Part shown: piece by piece, positions 1 to 8,507 of the stretch
How the letters are laid out: the number at the start of each line of letters is the position of its first letter
How positions within the stretch are numbered: the stretch's first letter is position 1
Source: Pseudomonas sp. DC1.2
GTDB taxonomy: Bacteria > Pseudomonadota > Gammaproteobacteria > Pseudomonadales > Pseudomonadaceae
Length of the DNA stretch: 64,000 bases
Direction: 5' to 3'
NCBI RefSeq assembly: GCF_034351645.1
Contig: NZ_CP133782.1
Location: 3,725,001-3,789,000 of the forward strand
Position numbers and translations under genes: made by a program
Notes under the pieces: generated by a model
The model's database searches: none
Told to the model about the DNA's origin: nothing
The model's input: the letters and a program-made list of their open reading frames with translations, nothing else

Positions 1-1
1 G

Positions 2-115
2 GGTTACAAGGTAATCGCCAAATCGGGAGACGTTGTAGAGGAACCCGGGGATTATCCGTTTGGCCTTAACCCCGCCGGCTATACCAGTCGCAGCATGATC
101 GTCATTTGTAAATAG
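2..115 (+). CDS. 3' end of an unidentified gene (partial)
   Basis: The second frame is open from the window edge to a TAG stop and encodes 37 residues ending in SRSMIVICK. The 3' end overlaps the stop of the opposing TetR gene by 14 bases, the tail-to-tail packing usual for real genes in this genome. Too little is present to name a family, and I do not recognise the tail. That it is a genuine gene end rather than a chance open frame is an inference from the frame and packing only. Confidence 0.45.
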   Translation, partial: GYKVIAKSGDVVEEPGDYPFGLNPAGYTSRSMIVICK

Positions 116-680
116 GTGCGTGCTGCCCCGCCATCAGGCGGCCAATCTCATCGTGACTGGACTGCAACACAGTGCGCTGTATCTCTGGGGTGGCCAACAT
201 TCGCGCCACCACCAAAGCGCCGACGCATTGCGACAGAATCGCCCAAGCCAGGCTGTCGCTGCCTAGAATCTGCGCCCAACTCTCCTGAAGCTTGCAAATC
301 CAGAGCTCCGCCTGCTGGCGCACCAACACATCTGAGCGAGCAATCTCCGCACCTAAAGCCGGAAGCGCACATCCGGACTCAGGGTGCTCGACATGGGCCA
401 TGCTCAGGTAGTGCTTCAGGCAACGCTCGAGCCTGAAACGATTCTGCTCGTCATGCCCGCCAAGACGAGCCAGGCTTTGGCACAACTCTCGTTCGACGAT
501 CGCCGCAAACAACTCGTCCTTCGACGAAAAGTGACTGTAGAACGCCCCACCACTCAAACCGATAGCCTTCATTAAGCCATCGACGCCAACCGTTGAGAAA
601 CCTGACTTCTTGGCAAGTAATCCACTGCTGTCCAGCAGCTTCTCTTTTGTTTCCAGCTTGTGATTGGATGAGTAACGCAT
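102..680 (-). CDS. TetR/AcrR family transcriptional regulator
   Basis: Predicted cytoplasmic DNA-binding repressor of 192 residues, a normal TetR length. The N-terminal helix-turn-helix covers about residues 10-55, with GVDGLMKAIGLSGGAFYSHF as the recognition helix region typical of the family; the rest is the helical ligand-binding and dimerisation domain. The gene is divergent from the SDR/isomerase pair, with only 92 bases between start codons. Those bases hold two copies of an AACGWTCGTTTA motif, so it probably represses its neighbours and itself. The effector is unknown; the enzymes suggest an aromatic or electrophilic compound, which is inference. Confidence 0.9.
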   Translation of the reverse strand: MRYSSNHKLETKEKLLDSSGLLAKKSGFSTVGVDGLMKAIGLSGGAFYSHFSSKDELFAAIVERELCQSLARLGGHDEQNRFRLERCLKHYLSMAHVEHPESGCALPALGAEIARSDVLVRQQAELWICKLQESWAQILGSDSLAWAILSQCVGALVVARMLATPEIQRTVLQSSHDEIGRLMAGQHAPIYK

Positions 681-729
681 TGCCTTGTCCTCAGAGTTGA
701 TCGCCTTGACGCTGGCCGGATCGTAGCAT

Positions 730-758
730 AACGTTCGTTTAGTTAACGATCGTTTAAT
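730..758. promoter_or_regulatory. Probable TetR operator, tandem AACGWTCGTTTA motif
   Basis: AACGTTCGTTTA (730-741) and AACGATCGTTTA (745-756) repeat with a 15-base period. The second copy lies in the near palindrome TTAACGATCGTTTAA. The site ends about 15 bases before the SDR start codon and lies between two divergent genes, as expected for a TetR repressor that blocks both promoters. Binding is inferred. Confidence 0.6.
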
Positions 759-772
759 AAAGAGGTCTACCT

Positions 773-1501
773 ATGAATAACAAGAAGGTCGTATTGGTTG
801 TCGGTGCAGGCGATGCTACCGGCGGCGCTATCGCCAAACGATTTGCCCAGGAAGGATTCATCGCCTGTGTGACTCGCCGCAGTGCCGACAAATTGCAGCC
901 ACTGGTGGATACCATCAAGGCCAGCGGCGGCCAAGCTCATGGTTTTGCCTGCGATGCACGTAAGGAAGAGGATGTGGTTGCGCTCATTGAGCAGATTGAA
1001 ACCGAGATCGGCCCCATCGAAGCTTTTGTCTTCAATATCGGTGCCAATGTGCCTTGCAGTATTCTCGAAGAAACCGCCCGCAAGTATTTCAAGATTTGGG
1101 AAATGGCCTGTTTCTCAGGTTTTCTCAATGCACGTGAGGTCGCCAAGCGCATGGCGATACGCCAACGAGGCACGATCCTGTTCACCGGGGCCACGGCGGG
1201 TATCCGCGGCGCTGCCGGGTTTGCTGCCTTCGCAGGGGCCAAGCACGGTATTCGAGCCCTTGCACAAAGCATGGCCAGGGAGCTCGGACCGATGAACATC
1301 CATGTCGCTCATATCGTGGTCGACGGCGCCATCGATACCGATTTTATCCGCGACAGCTTCCCGGAAAAATATGCGACCAAGGACCAGGACGGCATCCTTA
1401 ACCCCGAGCACATTGCCGAAAACTATTGGTACCTGCACAGCCAGCCACGGGATGCCTGGACCTTCGAACTCGACCTGCGCCCATGGAACGAACGCTGGTA
1501 A
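773..1501 (+). CDS. Atypical short-chain dehydrogenase/reductase (SDR) protein
   Basis: Rossmann-fold SDR of 242 residues. The nucleotide-binding segment is at the N-terminus (VVGAGDATGGAIAKRFAQEG), and an NIGAN segment stands where NNAG is usual near residue 90. The catalytic region reads FTGATAGIRGAAGFAAFAGAKHGIRAL (about residues 135-162, quoted in part: TGATAG, FAGAK). The active-site Tyr of YxxxK is Phe and the usual Ser is Thr, while the Lys is kept. The fold assignment is firm, but normal carbonyl reduction is doubtful. It is followed after 36 bases by an isomerase-like gene, probably in one operon controlled by the divergent TetR gene. Substrate unknown. Confidence 0.88.
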   Translation: MNNKKVVLVVGAGDATGGAIAKRFAQEGFIACVTRRSADKLQPLVDTIKASGGQAHGFACDARKEEDVVALIEQIETEIGPIEAFVFNIGANVPCSILEETARKYFKIWEMACFSGFLNAREVAKRMAIRQRGTILFTGATAGIRGAAGFAAFAGAKHGIRALAQSMARELGPMNIHVAHIVVDGAIDTDFIRDSFPEKYATKDQDGILNPEHIAENYWYLHSQPRDAWTFELDLRPWNERW

Positions 1502-1537
1502 GCCCACCTCCACGACAATAAGCAGAGCGTACCGATC

Positions 1538-2128
1538 ATGAGCAAAACCGTAGAGTTTTTTTTCGATCTTGGAAGTCCGGCCACTTATCTGGCCCATACA
1601 CAACTACCGAAAATTTGTGCACAAACCGGCAGCCAGTTGACCTACATCCCGATGCTGCTGGGTGGCGTCTTCAAAGCCACCGGCAATGCATCGCCCGCGA
1701 CCATCCCGGCAAAGGGCCGCTACATGTTTCAGGACCTGGACCGCTACGCGAAACGTTACGGCGTACCAATGAAGTTCAATCCGCACTTCCCGATCAACAC
1801 CCTGATGCTGATGCGCGCAGTCACCGGCATGCAATTGCGCCACCCCGAACGTTTCGAGGCGCTAATCAATTGCCTGTTCAATGCACTCTGGGTTGAAGGC
1901 CGCAATCTCAATGATCCAGAAGCCGTCGCGGCGGTGCTGACGCAAAACGGTTTCGCCCCACATGAGGTGCTTGCACTAACGGCCGACGAGGAAGTCAAAA
2001 CCGCTCTGAAGGACAACACCGAAAACGCGGTAAAACGCGGCGTGTTCGGTGCCCCCAGCATGTTTGTCGGTAATGAGTTGTTCTTCGGCCAAGACCGATT
2101 GGACTTCGTAGTGGAAGCGTTGAGTTAG
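1538..2128 (+). CDS. 2-hydroxychromene-2-carboxylate isomerase / DsbA-like GST-kappa family protein
   Basis: A 196-residue thioredoxin-fold protein of the HCCA isomerase family. The N-terminus FFFDLGSPATYLA carries the family's F-D-x-x-S-P-x-x-Y segment with the Ser that binds glutathione. The C-terminal part has GVFGAPSMFVGNELFFGQDRLD, the cis-Pro region and the conserved GQDR tail (quoted in part). Family members isomerise 2-hydroxychromene-2-carboxylate in naphthalene breakdown using glutathione. No other naphthalene gene is present here, so the real substrate may be another glutathione adduct. It is the second gene of the SDR operon. Confidence 0.88.
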   Translation: MSKTVEFFFDLGSPATYLAHTQLPKICAQTGSQLTYIPMLLGGVFKATGNASPATIPAKGRYMFQDLDRYAKRYGVPMKFNPHFPINTLMLMRAVTGMQLRHPERFEALINCLFNALWVEGRNLNDPEAVAAVLTQNGFAPHEVLALTADEEVKTALKDNTENAVKRGVFGAPSMFVGNELFFGQDRLDFVVEALS

Positions 2129-2143
2129 ATCTCGCTGAATGAG

Positions 2144-2167
2144 TCAGGCGCCTAACACAGCGCCTGA
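2144..2167. terminator. Hairpin between convergent genes
   Basis: TCAGGCGC, an 8-base loop, then GCGCCTGA form a perfect stem between the stop of the isomerase (+) and the stop of the aminopeptidase (-). No strong T run follows, so terminator activity is moderately likely. Confidence 0.45.
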
Positions 2168-2178
2168 GTTCATTTGCG

Positions 2179-3987
2179 TCAGATAGCCACTGTACGGGTC
2201 TTCAACCATTCCAGCGCAGCGCCATCGAGCAATGGGCTCAAGCGCTCGCGCACTTCGGCATGATAGGCGTTGAACCATTGCTTCTCCTCCTCCGTCAACA
2301 GCGAGGATTCCAGGCAGCGTGTGTCGATAGGGCACAGGGTCAGGGTTTCGAATTTGAGGAATTCACCGAATTCGCTTTTGCCTGCCTCACGGTTCAACAC
2401 CAGGTTCTCGATCCGCACACCCCAACGACCCGGACGGTAAGTGCCCGGTTCAATGGACGTGATCATTCCAGGTTGCATAGCGGTTTGCGGCGCAGCGGCA
2501 GCCTGATAGGCAATCACTTGCGGGCCTTCGTGAACATTCAGGAAATACCCCACACCATGACCGGTGCCGTGACCGTAGTCGACGCTTTCAGCCCAGATCG
2601 GCGCACGGGCGATGGCATCCAGCAACGGCGACAAAATGCCCCGCGGAAACTGCGCACGGGACAACGCGATCACACCCTTGAGCACCCGCGTACAATCGCG
2701 CTTTTGTTCGTTAGTAGGCGTCCCCACCGGCACCATTCGGGTAATGTCGGTAGTGCCGCCCAGGTACTGGCCGCCAGAGTCGATCAGTAACAGGCCATCG
2801 CCTTCGATCACCGCGTGTTCTTCTTCGGTGGCGTGGTAATGCGGCATTGCGCCATTGGCGTTGAACGCCGCGATGGTGTTGAAACTCAGCGACACATAAT
2901 CTGGGCGCCGCATGCGGGCCGCCGTCAAGTGTTCGTCGATGGTCAGCTCGGTGACACGTTCGCGGCCCCACGCCGATTCAAGCCAGGCGAAAAATTCACA
3001 GAGTGCCGCGCCATCCTGTTCCATGGCCCGACGAATGTGTTCGGCATCGGCCAGGCTTTTTTGCGATTTGGCCAGGGTAGTCGGGTTCAAGCCTTCGAGC
3101 AGTTTCACGCCGCTGTTCAAATTTTCCAGCAAGCCGGCCGTCACACGCGCCGGATCGACTTGCAGGCTCACGCCGCTTGGAACAGAACGCAGGGCAGCAG
3201 CCACTTCGCTATAATCGCGCAGGCTCACGCCATCGCGTTCGAGAATCTCTCGCAGCTCAACATCGACCTTGCTCAACGCGACGAATAACGTCGCCTGTTC
3301 CTGACTAATGAGGGCAAAGGACACGAATACCGGATTGAACGAAACATCGCCGCCTCGCAAGTTGAACAGCCAGGCAATGTCATCGAGGGTGGCGATGAAG
3401 TGCCAATCGGCCCCACGTGCCTGAAGCGATTCTCGCAACGTAGCCAGTTTCTCGACGCGGCTCACAGTCGCCTGCGGCGGCAAGTGCTGATAGACAGGTT
3501 CGTTCGGCAGGCCCGGACGATCGCTCCAGACTTCGTTCAACAGATCGATGTCAGTACGCAGACGCGCGCCGCGCTCTTCGAGTTTGCTGCTCAGGGTACG
3601 CGCCGAGGCCACGGCCATCACCGCACCATCCACCGCCACTACCCCACCTTCCGGCGTCCGCTCAGCCAGCCAGTCCAGCGGGCTCGCCTGACCTGGTTGC
3701 AGCTTGACCAATTCGATACCGCTGCCCTCGAGTTCCTTGCTCGCTTGCTCCCAATAGCGGCTGTCCGCCCAGACACCGGCAGAATCCTGCGTGACGATCA
3801 AGGTGCCCACCGAGCCATAAAAACCCGACAGCCATTGCCGCCCCTGCCAGTAACCTGGCAGGTATTCCGAAAGATGTGGGTCGGCCGACGGCACCAGCAG
3901 GGCGTAAATACCCTCGCGGCTCATCAGTTCGCGGGTTTGCGCCAGGCGCTGGGGAACCAATCCATGGGTCAAAGGCTGCGTACTCAT
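2179..3987 (-). CDS. Xaa-Pro aminopeptidase (aminopeptidase P, M24B family)
   Basis: A cytoplasmic metallopeptidase of 602 residues that removes N-terminal residues preceding proline. It has creatinase-like N-terminal domains followed by the M24 pita-bread domain. The two-metal ligands are visible: LLIDSGGQYLGGTTDIT supplies two Asp, DYGHGTGHGVGYFLNVHEGP the His, and SIEPGTY and RIENLV the two Glu. The start chosen is the ATG at 3987, read as MSTQPLTHG, behind a good AGGAG ribosome site; the frame is open a further 31 codons upstream but overlaps the cysteine desulfurase end. It follows the desulfurase on the same strand after 53 bases. Confidence 0.93.
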   Translation of the reverse strand: MSTQPLTHGLVPQRLAQTRELMSREGIYALLVPSADPHLSEYLPGYWQGRQWLSGFYGSVGTLIVTQDSAGVWADSRYWEQASKELEGSGIELVKLQPGQASPLDWLAERTPEGGVVAVDGAVMAVASARTLSSKLEERGARLRTDIDLLNEVWSDRPGLPNEPVYQHLPPQATVSRVEKLATLRESLQARGADWHFIATLDDIAWLFNLRGGDVSFNPVFVSFALISQEQATLFVALSKVDVELREILERDGVSLRDYSEVAAALRSVPSGVSLQVDPARVTAGLLENLNSGVKLLEGLNPTTLAKSQKSLADAEHIRRAMEQDGAALCEFFAWLESAWGRERVTELTIDEHLTAARMRRPDYVSLSFNTIAAFNANGAMPHYHATEEEHAVIEGDGLLLIDSGGQYLGGTTDITRMVPVGTPTNEQKRDCTRVLKGVIALSRAQFPRGILSPLLDAIARAPIWAESVDYGHGTGHGVGYFLNVHEGPQVIAYQAAAAPQTAMQPGMITSIEPGTYRPGRWGVRIENLVLNREAGKSEFGEFLKFETLTLCPIDTRCLESSLLTEEEKQWFNAYHAEVRERLSPLLDGAALEWLKTRTVAI

Positions 3988-4022
3988 CGTGTCTCCTGCT
4001 AACCACTTCATTATTGTTCGGT

Positions 4023-4038
4023 GCCGATCAAAATCGGC
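4023..4038. terminator. Small hairpin between cysteine desulfurase and aminopeptidase genes
   Basis: GCCGAT-CAAA-ATCGGC is a perfect 6-bp stem right after the desulfurase stop. There is no T run; it may be an attenuator or chance. Confidence 0.25.
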
Positions 4039-4040
4039 GC

Positions 4041-5207
4041 TTAGGGACTGACCGCCCAGAATGCCGGTGCATCGGTGCAAGCCGCTTTAATCAGTTGAAT
4101 CGCTTGATCGATGTCTTGCTCAGTAGTGAAACGCCCCAGGCTCAAGCGCAGGGTGCGACCGGCCAAACGCACGTCATGCCCAAGGGCCAATAACACATGG
4201 GAGGGCGCATTGCTGGCGGAGTTACAGGCCGACGTCGCGGAAAACGCTATCGAATGGCTCAACGCAGCCGAGTTGAACTCGCCCTCGCTGAAAGTCAGGC
4301 TCAGGGTGTGAGGGATACGCCGGGAGGGGCTGCCATTGAGACGAACGCCCGGAATGCTTAGCAGTTGCTGGAGCAAGCGTTCTCGCAGACGGACGATCGT
4401 GGCGTGCTCTTCCTCAAAAGATGTCGCTGCCAACGCAAAAGCCAGGCCCATGCCCGCAATCTGGTGAGTCGCCAAGGTGCCAGAGCGCAAACCGCCTTCG
4501 TGACCACCGCCGTGGATCTGTGCCTGCAAACGTTGCTGGGCACGAGGGCCGACATACAGCGCCCCGATGCCCTTGGGGCCGTAGATTTTGTGCGCCGAAA
4601 ATGACATCAGATCCACTGGCAACTGCGCCAGGTCAATCGCCACTTTCCCTGCACCTTGCGCCGCATCCACATGAAACAGCGCATCACGATCACGCACCAC
4701 CTGACCGATAGCCGGAATATCGTTGACGGTGCCCAGTTCGTTGTTGACCAACATCAGCGACACCAAGAAGGTGTCGGCGCGCATGGCTTCACTGACCGCT
4801 CGCGGAGTAATCAGGCCATCAGCGTCGGGCACCAGATACGTCACCGTGACGCCCGAGTCCTGCAACTGTTTAGCCGTGTCGAGAATCGCCTTGTGTTCAA
4901 TCTGGCTGGTGATGATATGTCCACCGGACACACCACGGGCCTGGGCGACGCCTTTAAGAGCCAGGTTATTGGATTCGGTGGCACCGGAGGTCCAGACGAT
5001 TTGCTCAGGCTGAGCACCGATCAGCTCAGCCACTTGCCGTCTGGCTTGCTCGACCGATTGACGAGCCTGTTGGCCAAAGGAATGGGAACTAGACGCGGGG
5101 TTGCCGAAGTTGCCATGGAAACCCAGACACTCGACCATGACCTTGATGACCCGCTCATCCACCGGCGTGGTGGCGGCGTAGTCGAAATACAACGCACGTT
5201 TATTCAT
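4041..5207 (-). CDS. Cysteine desulfurase (NifS/IscS-like, class V aminotransferase)
   Basis: PLP enzyme of 388 residues that moves sulfur from L-cysteine to an active-site Cys. The start chosen reads MNKRALYFDYAATTPVDERV, the standard family beginning; an upstream Met would add six residues. The PLP lysine is in SFSAHKIYGPKG, and the sulfur-accepting loop SACNSASNAPSHV keeps the Cys of the IscS SACTSAS motif. No iscR, iscU, iscA or hscBA is nearby, so this is a stand-alone paralogue rather than the main Isc gene. The partner that receives the sulfur is not apparent. Confidence 0.92.
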   Translation of the reverse strand: MNKRALYFDYAATTPVDERVIKVMVECLGFHGNFGNPASSSHSFGQQARQSVEQARRQVAELIGAQPEQIVWTSGATESNNLALKGVAQARGVSGGHIITSQIEHKAILDTAKQLQDSGVTVTYLVPDADGLITPRAVSEAMRADTFLVSLMLVNNELGTVNDIPAIGQVVRDRDALFHVDAAQGAGKVAIDLAQLPVDLMSFSAHKIYGPKGIGALYVGPRAQQRLQAQIHGGGHEGGLRSGTLATHQIAGMGLAFALAATSFEEEHATIVRLRERLLQQLLSIPGVRLNGSPSRRIPHTLSLTFSEGEFNSAALSHSIAFSATSACNSASNAPSHVLLALGHDVRLAGRTLRLSLGRFTTEQDIDQAIQLIKAACTDAPAFWAVSP

Positions 5208-5369
5208 AAAAGACTCGCAGAGCATGTTCCGGGATCAGGTACGCGGGATGTGGACACCAGCCATACCTGATTGGATGCCATAAAAGAAATACGACTTCGT
5301 TTCAAAGTGCGTAGGAACGCTCCTGAAGTCGAGCTTAACAGGCATCGGGCGCCGGATTGAAGCAATGCG

Positions 5370-5984
5370 TCAGCTAACGCTTTGAAGCAGCAGCGGATAC
5401 AGCGAAATCACCAGCAACAGTGCCATGCCCCAGTTAAACAGGCGCAACCAGCGCGGATGACGCAGCACATTGCGCAACAGCGTGCCGCACGCAGCCCAGA
5501 GGCCCACGCTTGGCAGGTTGATCACGGCAAAAACCGCCGCAATAACAATCACGTTGGTGAAGTAGCCCTGCATCGGTGTGTAAGTGCTAACGGCGCCGAT
5601 AGCCATGATCCACGCCTTGGGATTGACCCATTGGAACGCCGCAGCGCCCAGATAACTGATCGGTTTGCCCTTGCCGGCTTCGCTCTCGGAGACAGGACCC
5701 GAATGGGCGATTTTCCACGCCAGATATAGCAAGTAGGCGGCGCCAACATAACGCAACACGGTGTAAAGCAATGGGTAGCGTTGAAAGACTGCGCCCAAGC
5801 CAAACCCCACGGCCAAGACCAGCACAAAGAAGCCGCAGGTGATGCCGAGCATATGGGGAATGGTTCGGTTAAAACCGAAGTTCACACCCGATGCCAACAA
5901 CATGGTGTTGTTCGGGCCGGGGGTGATTGAGGTGACGAGAGCAAACAGGGCGAAGCCCAGCAGCAGATCAAGCGAGAGTGTCAT
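5370..5984 (-). CDS. LysE/RhtB family amino-acid exporter
   Basis: Inner-membrane protein of 204 residues, the usual LysE length, with about six hydrophobic segments. The N-terminal TSITPGPNNTMLLASGVNFG is the conserved family signature with the PGPN motif. LysE/RhtB proteins export amino acids or their analogues by the proton motive force. It lies alone on the minus strand with non-coding gaps on both sides. Substrate cannot be read from sequence. Confidence 0.92.
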   Translation of the reverse strand: MTLSLDLLLGFALFALVTSITPGPNNTMLLASGVNFGFNRTIPHMLGITCGFFVLVLAVGFGLGAVFQRYPLLYTVLRYVGAAYLLYLAWKIAHSGPVSESEAGKGKPISYLGAAAFQWVNPKAWIMAIGAVSTYTPMQGYFTNVIVIAAVFAVINLPSVGLWAACGTLLRNVLRHPRWLRLFNWGMALLLVISLYPLLLQSVS

Positions 5985-6085
5985 CGGTGGCAGCCAGTCA
6001 GGGTCAGTCAGGCATTGACCCTAACGCACGCCCGAAAGGAAACCCACGCACAGTTGCCTGAAAGTTCGAGCAGTACAGTCCTCGA

Positions 6086-6355
6086 TCAGCTTGGACGACC
6101 GTGAAGGTGTACCGCGCGCTCGGCGTTCATTTCACCCCGGTTGTCGAAAACCAGAGATTTTTGTGGCGGGCCCAGTAACTCAGCTCTTTTGGCCTGGTAT
6201 TCATCAAAGGACAACCCGCGACGACTCAAGGATTCCAGCGCCAGTTCCTGGGCTTCTTGTGCGCTGTAGGGACGAAGTTCAGGGGATTGGTGGGTGCCAC
6301 ACCCTGCGAGAACAGAGACGGTGAGCAGCAAAGAAACAGCGAGCAAACGGTTCAT
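6086..6355 (-). CDS. Small outer-envelope lipoprotein of unknown function
   Basis: The product is 89 residues. The N-terminus MNRLLAVSLLLTVSVLAGCGTH is a lipoprotein signal with a clear LAGC lipobox, so the mature protein begins at Cys19 or so. The remainder (SPELRPYSAQEAQELALESLSRRGLSFDEYQAKRAEL in part) is charged and helical, with no domain I recognise. A longer frame runs upstream, but only this Met gives a signal peptide. It probably acts in the periplasm, anchored to a membrane. Confidence 0.75.
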   Translation of the reverse strand: MNRLLAVSLLLTVSVLAGCGTHQSPELRPYSAQEAQELALESLSRRGLSFDEYQAKRAELLGPPQKSLVFDNRGEMNAERAVHLHGRPS

Positions 6356-6591
6356 GGGAAGGTCCTGACGATCGGGTCTGTAGCGGTGGATGAAGGCTAC
6401 GCCCGTGCACCCGACAGCAGAAATCAACACTCGTGATAGTCGGTATCGAGGTTAGTCAGCGATTGGCAGCAAACAGATCGCGCCTACAGGATAGGGAACG
6501 CCCGCATATTCTTTTAAGATCTAGAAATATCTATTTACGGTATTTTGAGGAATAACAAAGAGCCTCTATAACAACGCTAGCGCCTCATGCA

Positions 6592-6624
6592 CTGTTGCCC
6601 ACGCAACTGTCTGCCAGGCAACAG
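6592..6624. promoter_or_regulatory. Candidate enhancer site for a sigma-54 activator upstream of msuE
   Basis: CTGTTGCC and GGCAACAG form perfect 8-base inverted arms around a 17-base spacer, and a further GCAAC half lies inside. The centre is about 100 bases before the -24 element, a typical distance for a bacterial enhancer. SfnR, encoded at the end of the same cluster, is the obvious candidate binder; this is inference. Confidence 0.5.
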
Positions 6625-6706
6625 CCATTCAACAAACCCGTCTGAAAATCGCACAGTCCTTCATTCCGACAGTGCTGCACGCCCCTAAATACGGGGCCTC
6701 TATAGA

Positions 6707-6724
6707 TTGGTACAGCTCTTGCTC
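6707..6724 (+). promoter_or_regulatory. Sigma-54 (-24/-12) promoter of msuEDC-sfnR
   Basis: TTGGTACAGCTCTTGCTC matches the -24/-12 consensus TTGGCACG-N4-TTGC well and has the strict GG-N10-GC spacing (GG 6709-6710, GC 6721-6722). It lies about 55 bases before the msuE start and precedes a cluster that encodes its own sigma-54 activator. Confidence 0.75.
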
Positions 6725-6777
6725 AATTGGGTGACTACTCACTGCTCCCTGAGCAACTGTTTAAAAAGGAACTGATC

Positions 6778-7341
6778 ATGTCGCGTCCATTGAAAGTGAT
6801 TGCCCTCTCTGGAGGCACTTGGCGTCCATCTCGCACATTGGTGCTGACTCAGGCGCTATTGGCCGAACTGGCCACACAATTACCGATCGAGAGCACGTTG
6901 ATCGAACTGGGTGACATCGCCCGGCCGCTGGGCGCGGCATTAGCACGCAACGAACTGAGCGCGGAGATCGAAGCCCAGTTGCAAGCCATCGAAAGCGCCG
7001 ACCTGCTGATCGTCGCCGCGCCGGTGTATCGCGGTTCCTACCCCGGACTGCTCAAGCACCTGTTCGACCTGATCGACCTCAACGCGCTGATCGACACCCC
7101 GGTGCTGTTGGCCGCCACCGGAGGCAGCGAGCGTCATGCTCTGATGCTCGATCATCAGCTACGGCCTCTGTTCAGTTTCTTCCAGGCCCTGACCTTGCCG
7201 ATTGGTGTGTACGCCACCGAAGCGGACTTCTCCAACTACCAAATAACCAGTGAGCCCTTGAAGGCCCGCATTCGTCTTGCTGCAGAGCGCGCTGCGCCGT
7301 TGTTCGGCGTATACCCCAAAAATCTGCTGAAAATCGCTTAA
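6778..7341 (+). CDS. msuE: NAD(P)H-dependent FMN reductase for sulfonate monooxygenases
   Basis: Flavin reductase of 187 residues that supplies free FMNH2 to the two monooxygenases encoded next. The flavodoxin-like fold begins [19 protein letters not shown], the phosphate-binding loop of the SsuE/MsuE family, and [20 protein letters not shown] is the conserved central segment (quoted in part). The start ATG at 6778 is preferred over a longer frame because it matches family length and follows an AAAAGGA site. Gene order msuE-msuD-msuC-sfnR equals that known from P. aeruginosa, which supports the name over ssuE. A sigma-54 promoter lies upstream. Confidence 0.9.
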   Translation: MSRPLKVIALSGGTWRPSRTLVLTQALLAELATQLPIESTLIELGDIARPLGAALARNELSAEIEAQLQAIESADLLIVAAPVYRGSYPGLLKHLFDLIDLNALIDTPVLLAATGGSERHALMLDHQLRPLFSFFQALTLPIGVYATEADFSNYQITSEPLKARIRLAAERAAPLFGVYPKNLLKIA

Positions 7342-7351
7342 GGATCTCTTC

Positions 7352-8497
7352 ATGGATGTTTTCTGGTTTCTGCCCACTCACGGCGACGGTCATTACCTGG
7401 GCACGACCCAAGGCGCCCGCCCGGTAACCCTCAACTATCTGAAACAAGTGGCCCAGGCCGCCGACAGCCTCGGCTACCACGGTGTGCTGATTCCCACCGG
7501 GCGCTCCTGCGAAGACTCGTGGGTGATTGCTTCGGCGTTGGTGCCATTGACTGAGCGCTTGCGTTATCTGGTGGCGATTCGGCCGGGGATCATTTCACCG
7601 ACCGTGTCGGCACGCATGGCCGCGACCCTGGATCGACTGTCCAACGGCCGCTTGCTGATCAACGTAGTGACAGGCGGCGACCCGGATGAAAACCGTGGAG
7701 ACGGGATCTTCCTCGATCACAGCGAGCGCTACGAAGTCACCGACGAATTCCTGCAAATCTGGCGCCGGGTACTGCAAGGCGAATCAGTGGATTTTGAGGG
7801 CAAGCACCTTAAAGTACAGAACGCCAAGGCGTTGTATCCGCCGGTGCAGAAACCCTATCCGCCCCTGTATTTCGGTGGATCATCCGAAGCGGCCCATGAA
7901 CTGGCCGCCGAGCAAGTGGACGTTTACCTGACGTGGGGCGAGCCACCGGCCGCTGTAGCGGAAAAACTGGCGGATGTGCGTGAACGGGCAGCACGTAATG
8001 GGCGCACGGTAAAATTCGGGATTCGCTTGCACGTCATTGTTCGCGAAACCGCCGAAGAGGCCTGGAAAGCTGCCGACAAATTGATCGAGCACATCAGCGA
8101 CGAAACTATCGCCGCCGCACAAAAGTCATTCTCGCGTTTTGATTCCGAAGGTCAGCGACGCATGGCCGCCTTGCATGATGGACGTCGCGACAACCTGGAA
8201 ATTTCTCCCAACCTGTGGGCCGGTGTCGGCTTGGTACGCGGTGGCGCCGGAACGGCATTGGTCGGTGATCCGCAGCAAGTGGCGGCGCGAATCAAGGAGT
8301 ACGCAGACCTCGGAATCGAGAGCTTTATTTTCTCCGGTTATCCACACCTTGAAGAAGCGTATCGCTTCGCTGAACTGGTGTTCCCGCTGCTGCCCGAACC
8401 CTATGCCAGCCTCGCTGGACGTGGGGTCACCAACCTCACCGGGCCGTTTGGCGAAATGATCGCCAATGATGTGTTGCCTACCAAAGCTACGGCCTGA
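7352..8497 (+). CDS. msuD: FMNH2-dependent alkanesulfonate/methanesulfonate monooxygenase
   Basis: Luciferase-fold monooxygenase of 381 residues in the SsuD/MsuD family. It cleaves the C-S bond of short alkanesulfonates to an aldehyde and sulfite using O2 and FMNH2. The N-terminus [18 protein letters not shown] is the family signature, and [15 protein letters not shown] is the conserved loop near the active site. It starts 10 bases after msuE, so the two are co-transcribed. In Pseudomonas, MsuD prefers methanesulfonate; the exact range cannot be read from sequence. After its stop lies an 85-base repeat element before msuC. Confidence 0.92.
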   Translation: MDVFWFLPTHGDGHYLGTTQGARPVTLNYLKQVAQAADSLGYHGVLIPTGRSCEDSWVIASALVPLTERLRYLVAIRPGIISPTVSARMAATLDRLSNGRLLINVVTGGDPDENRGDGIFLDHSERYEVTDEFLQIWRRVLQGESVDFEGKHLKVQNAKALYPPVQKPYPPLYFGGSSEAAHELAAEQVDVYLTWGEPPAAVAEKLADVRERAARNGRTVKFGIRLHVIVRETAEEAWKAADKLIEHISDETIAAAQKSFSRFDSEGQRRMAALHDGRRDNLEISPNLWAGVGLVRGGAGTALVGDPQQVAARIKEYADLGIESFIFSGYPHLEEAYRFAELVFPLLPEPYASLAGRGVTNLTGPFGEMIANDVLPTKATA

Positions 8498-8507
8498 CCG
8501 CCTCGCC

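Larger units (their letters stand above)
6356..6777. other. Intergenic region upstream of msuE
   Basis: This 422-base gap holds no convincing gene. It contains an AT-rich stretch near 6510-6570, an inverted repeat at 6592-6624 and a sigma-54 type promoter at 6707-6724, each listed separately. The left part must also hold the promoter of the minus-strand lipoprotein, which I cannot pinpoint. Confidence 0.7.
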
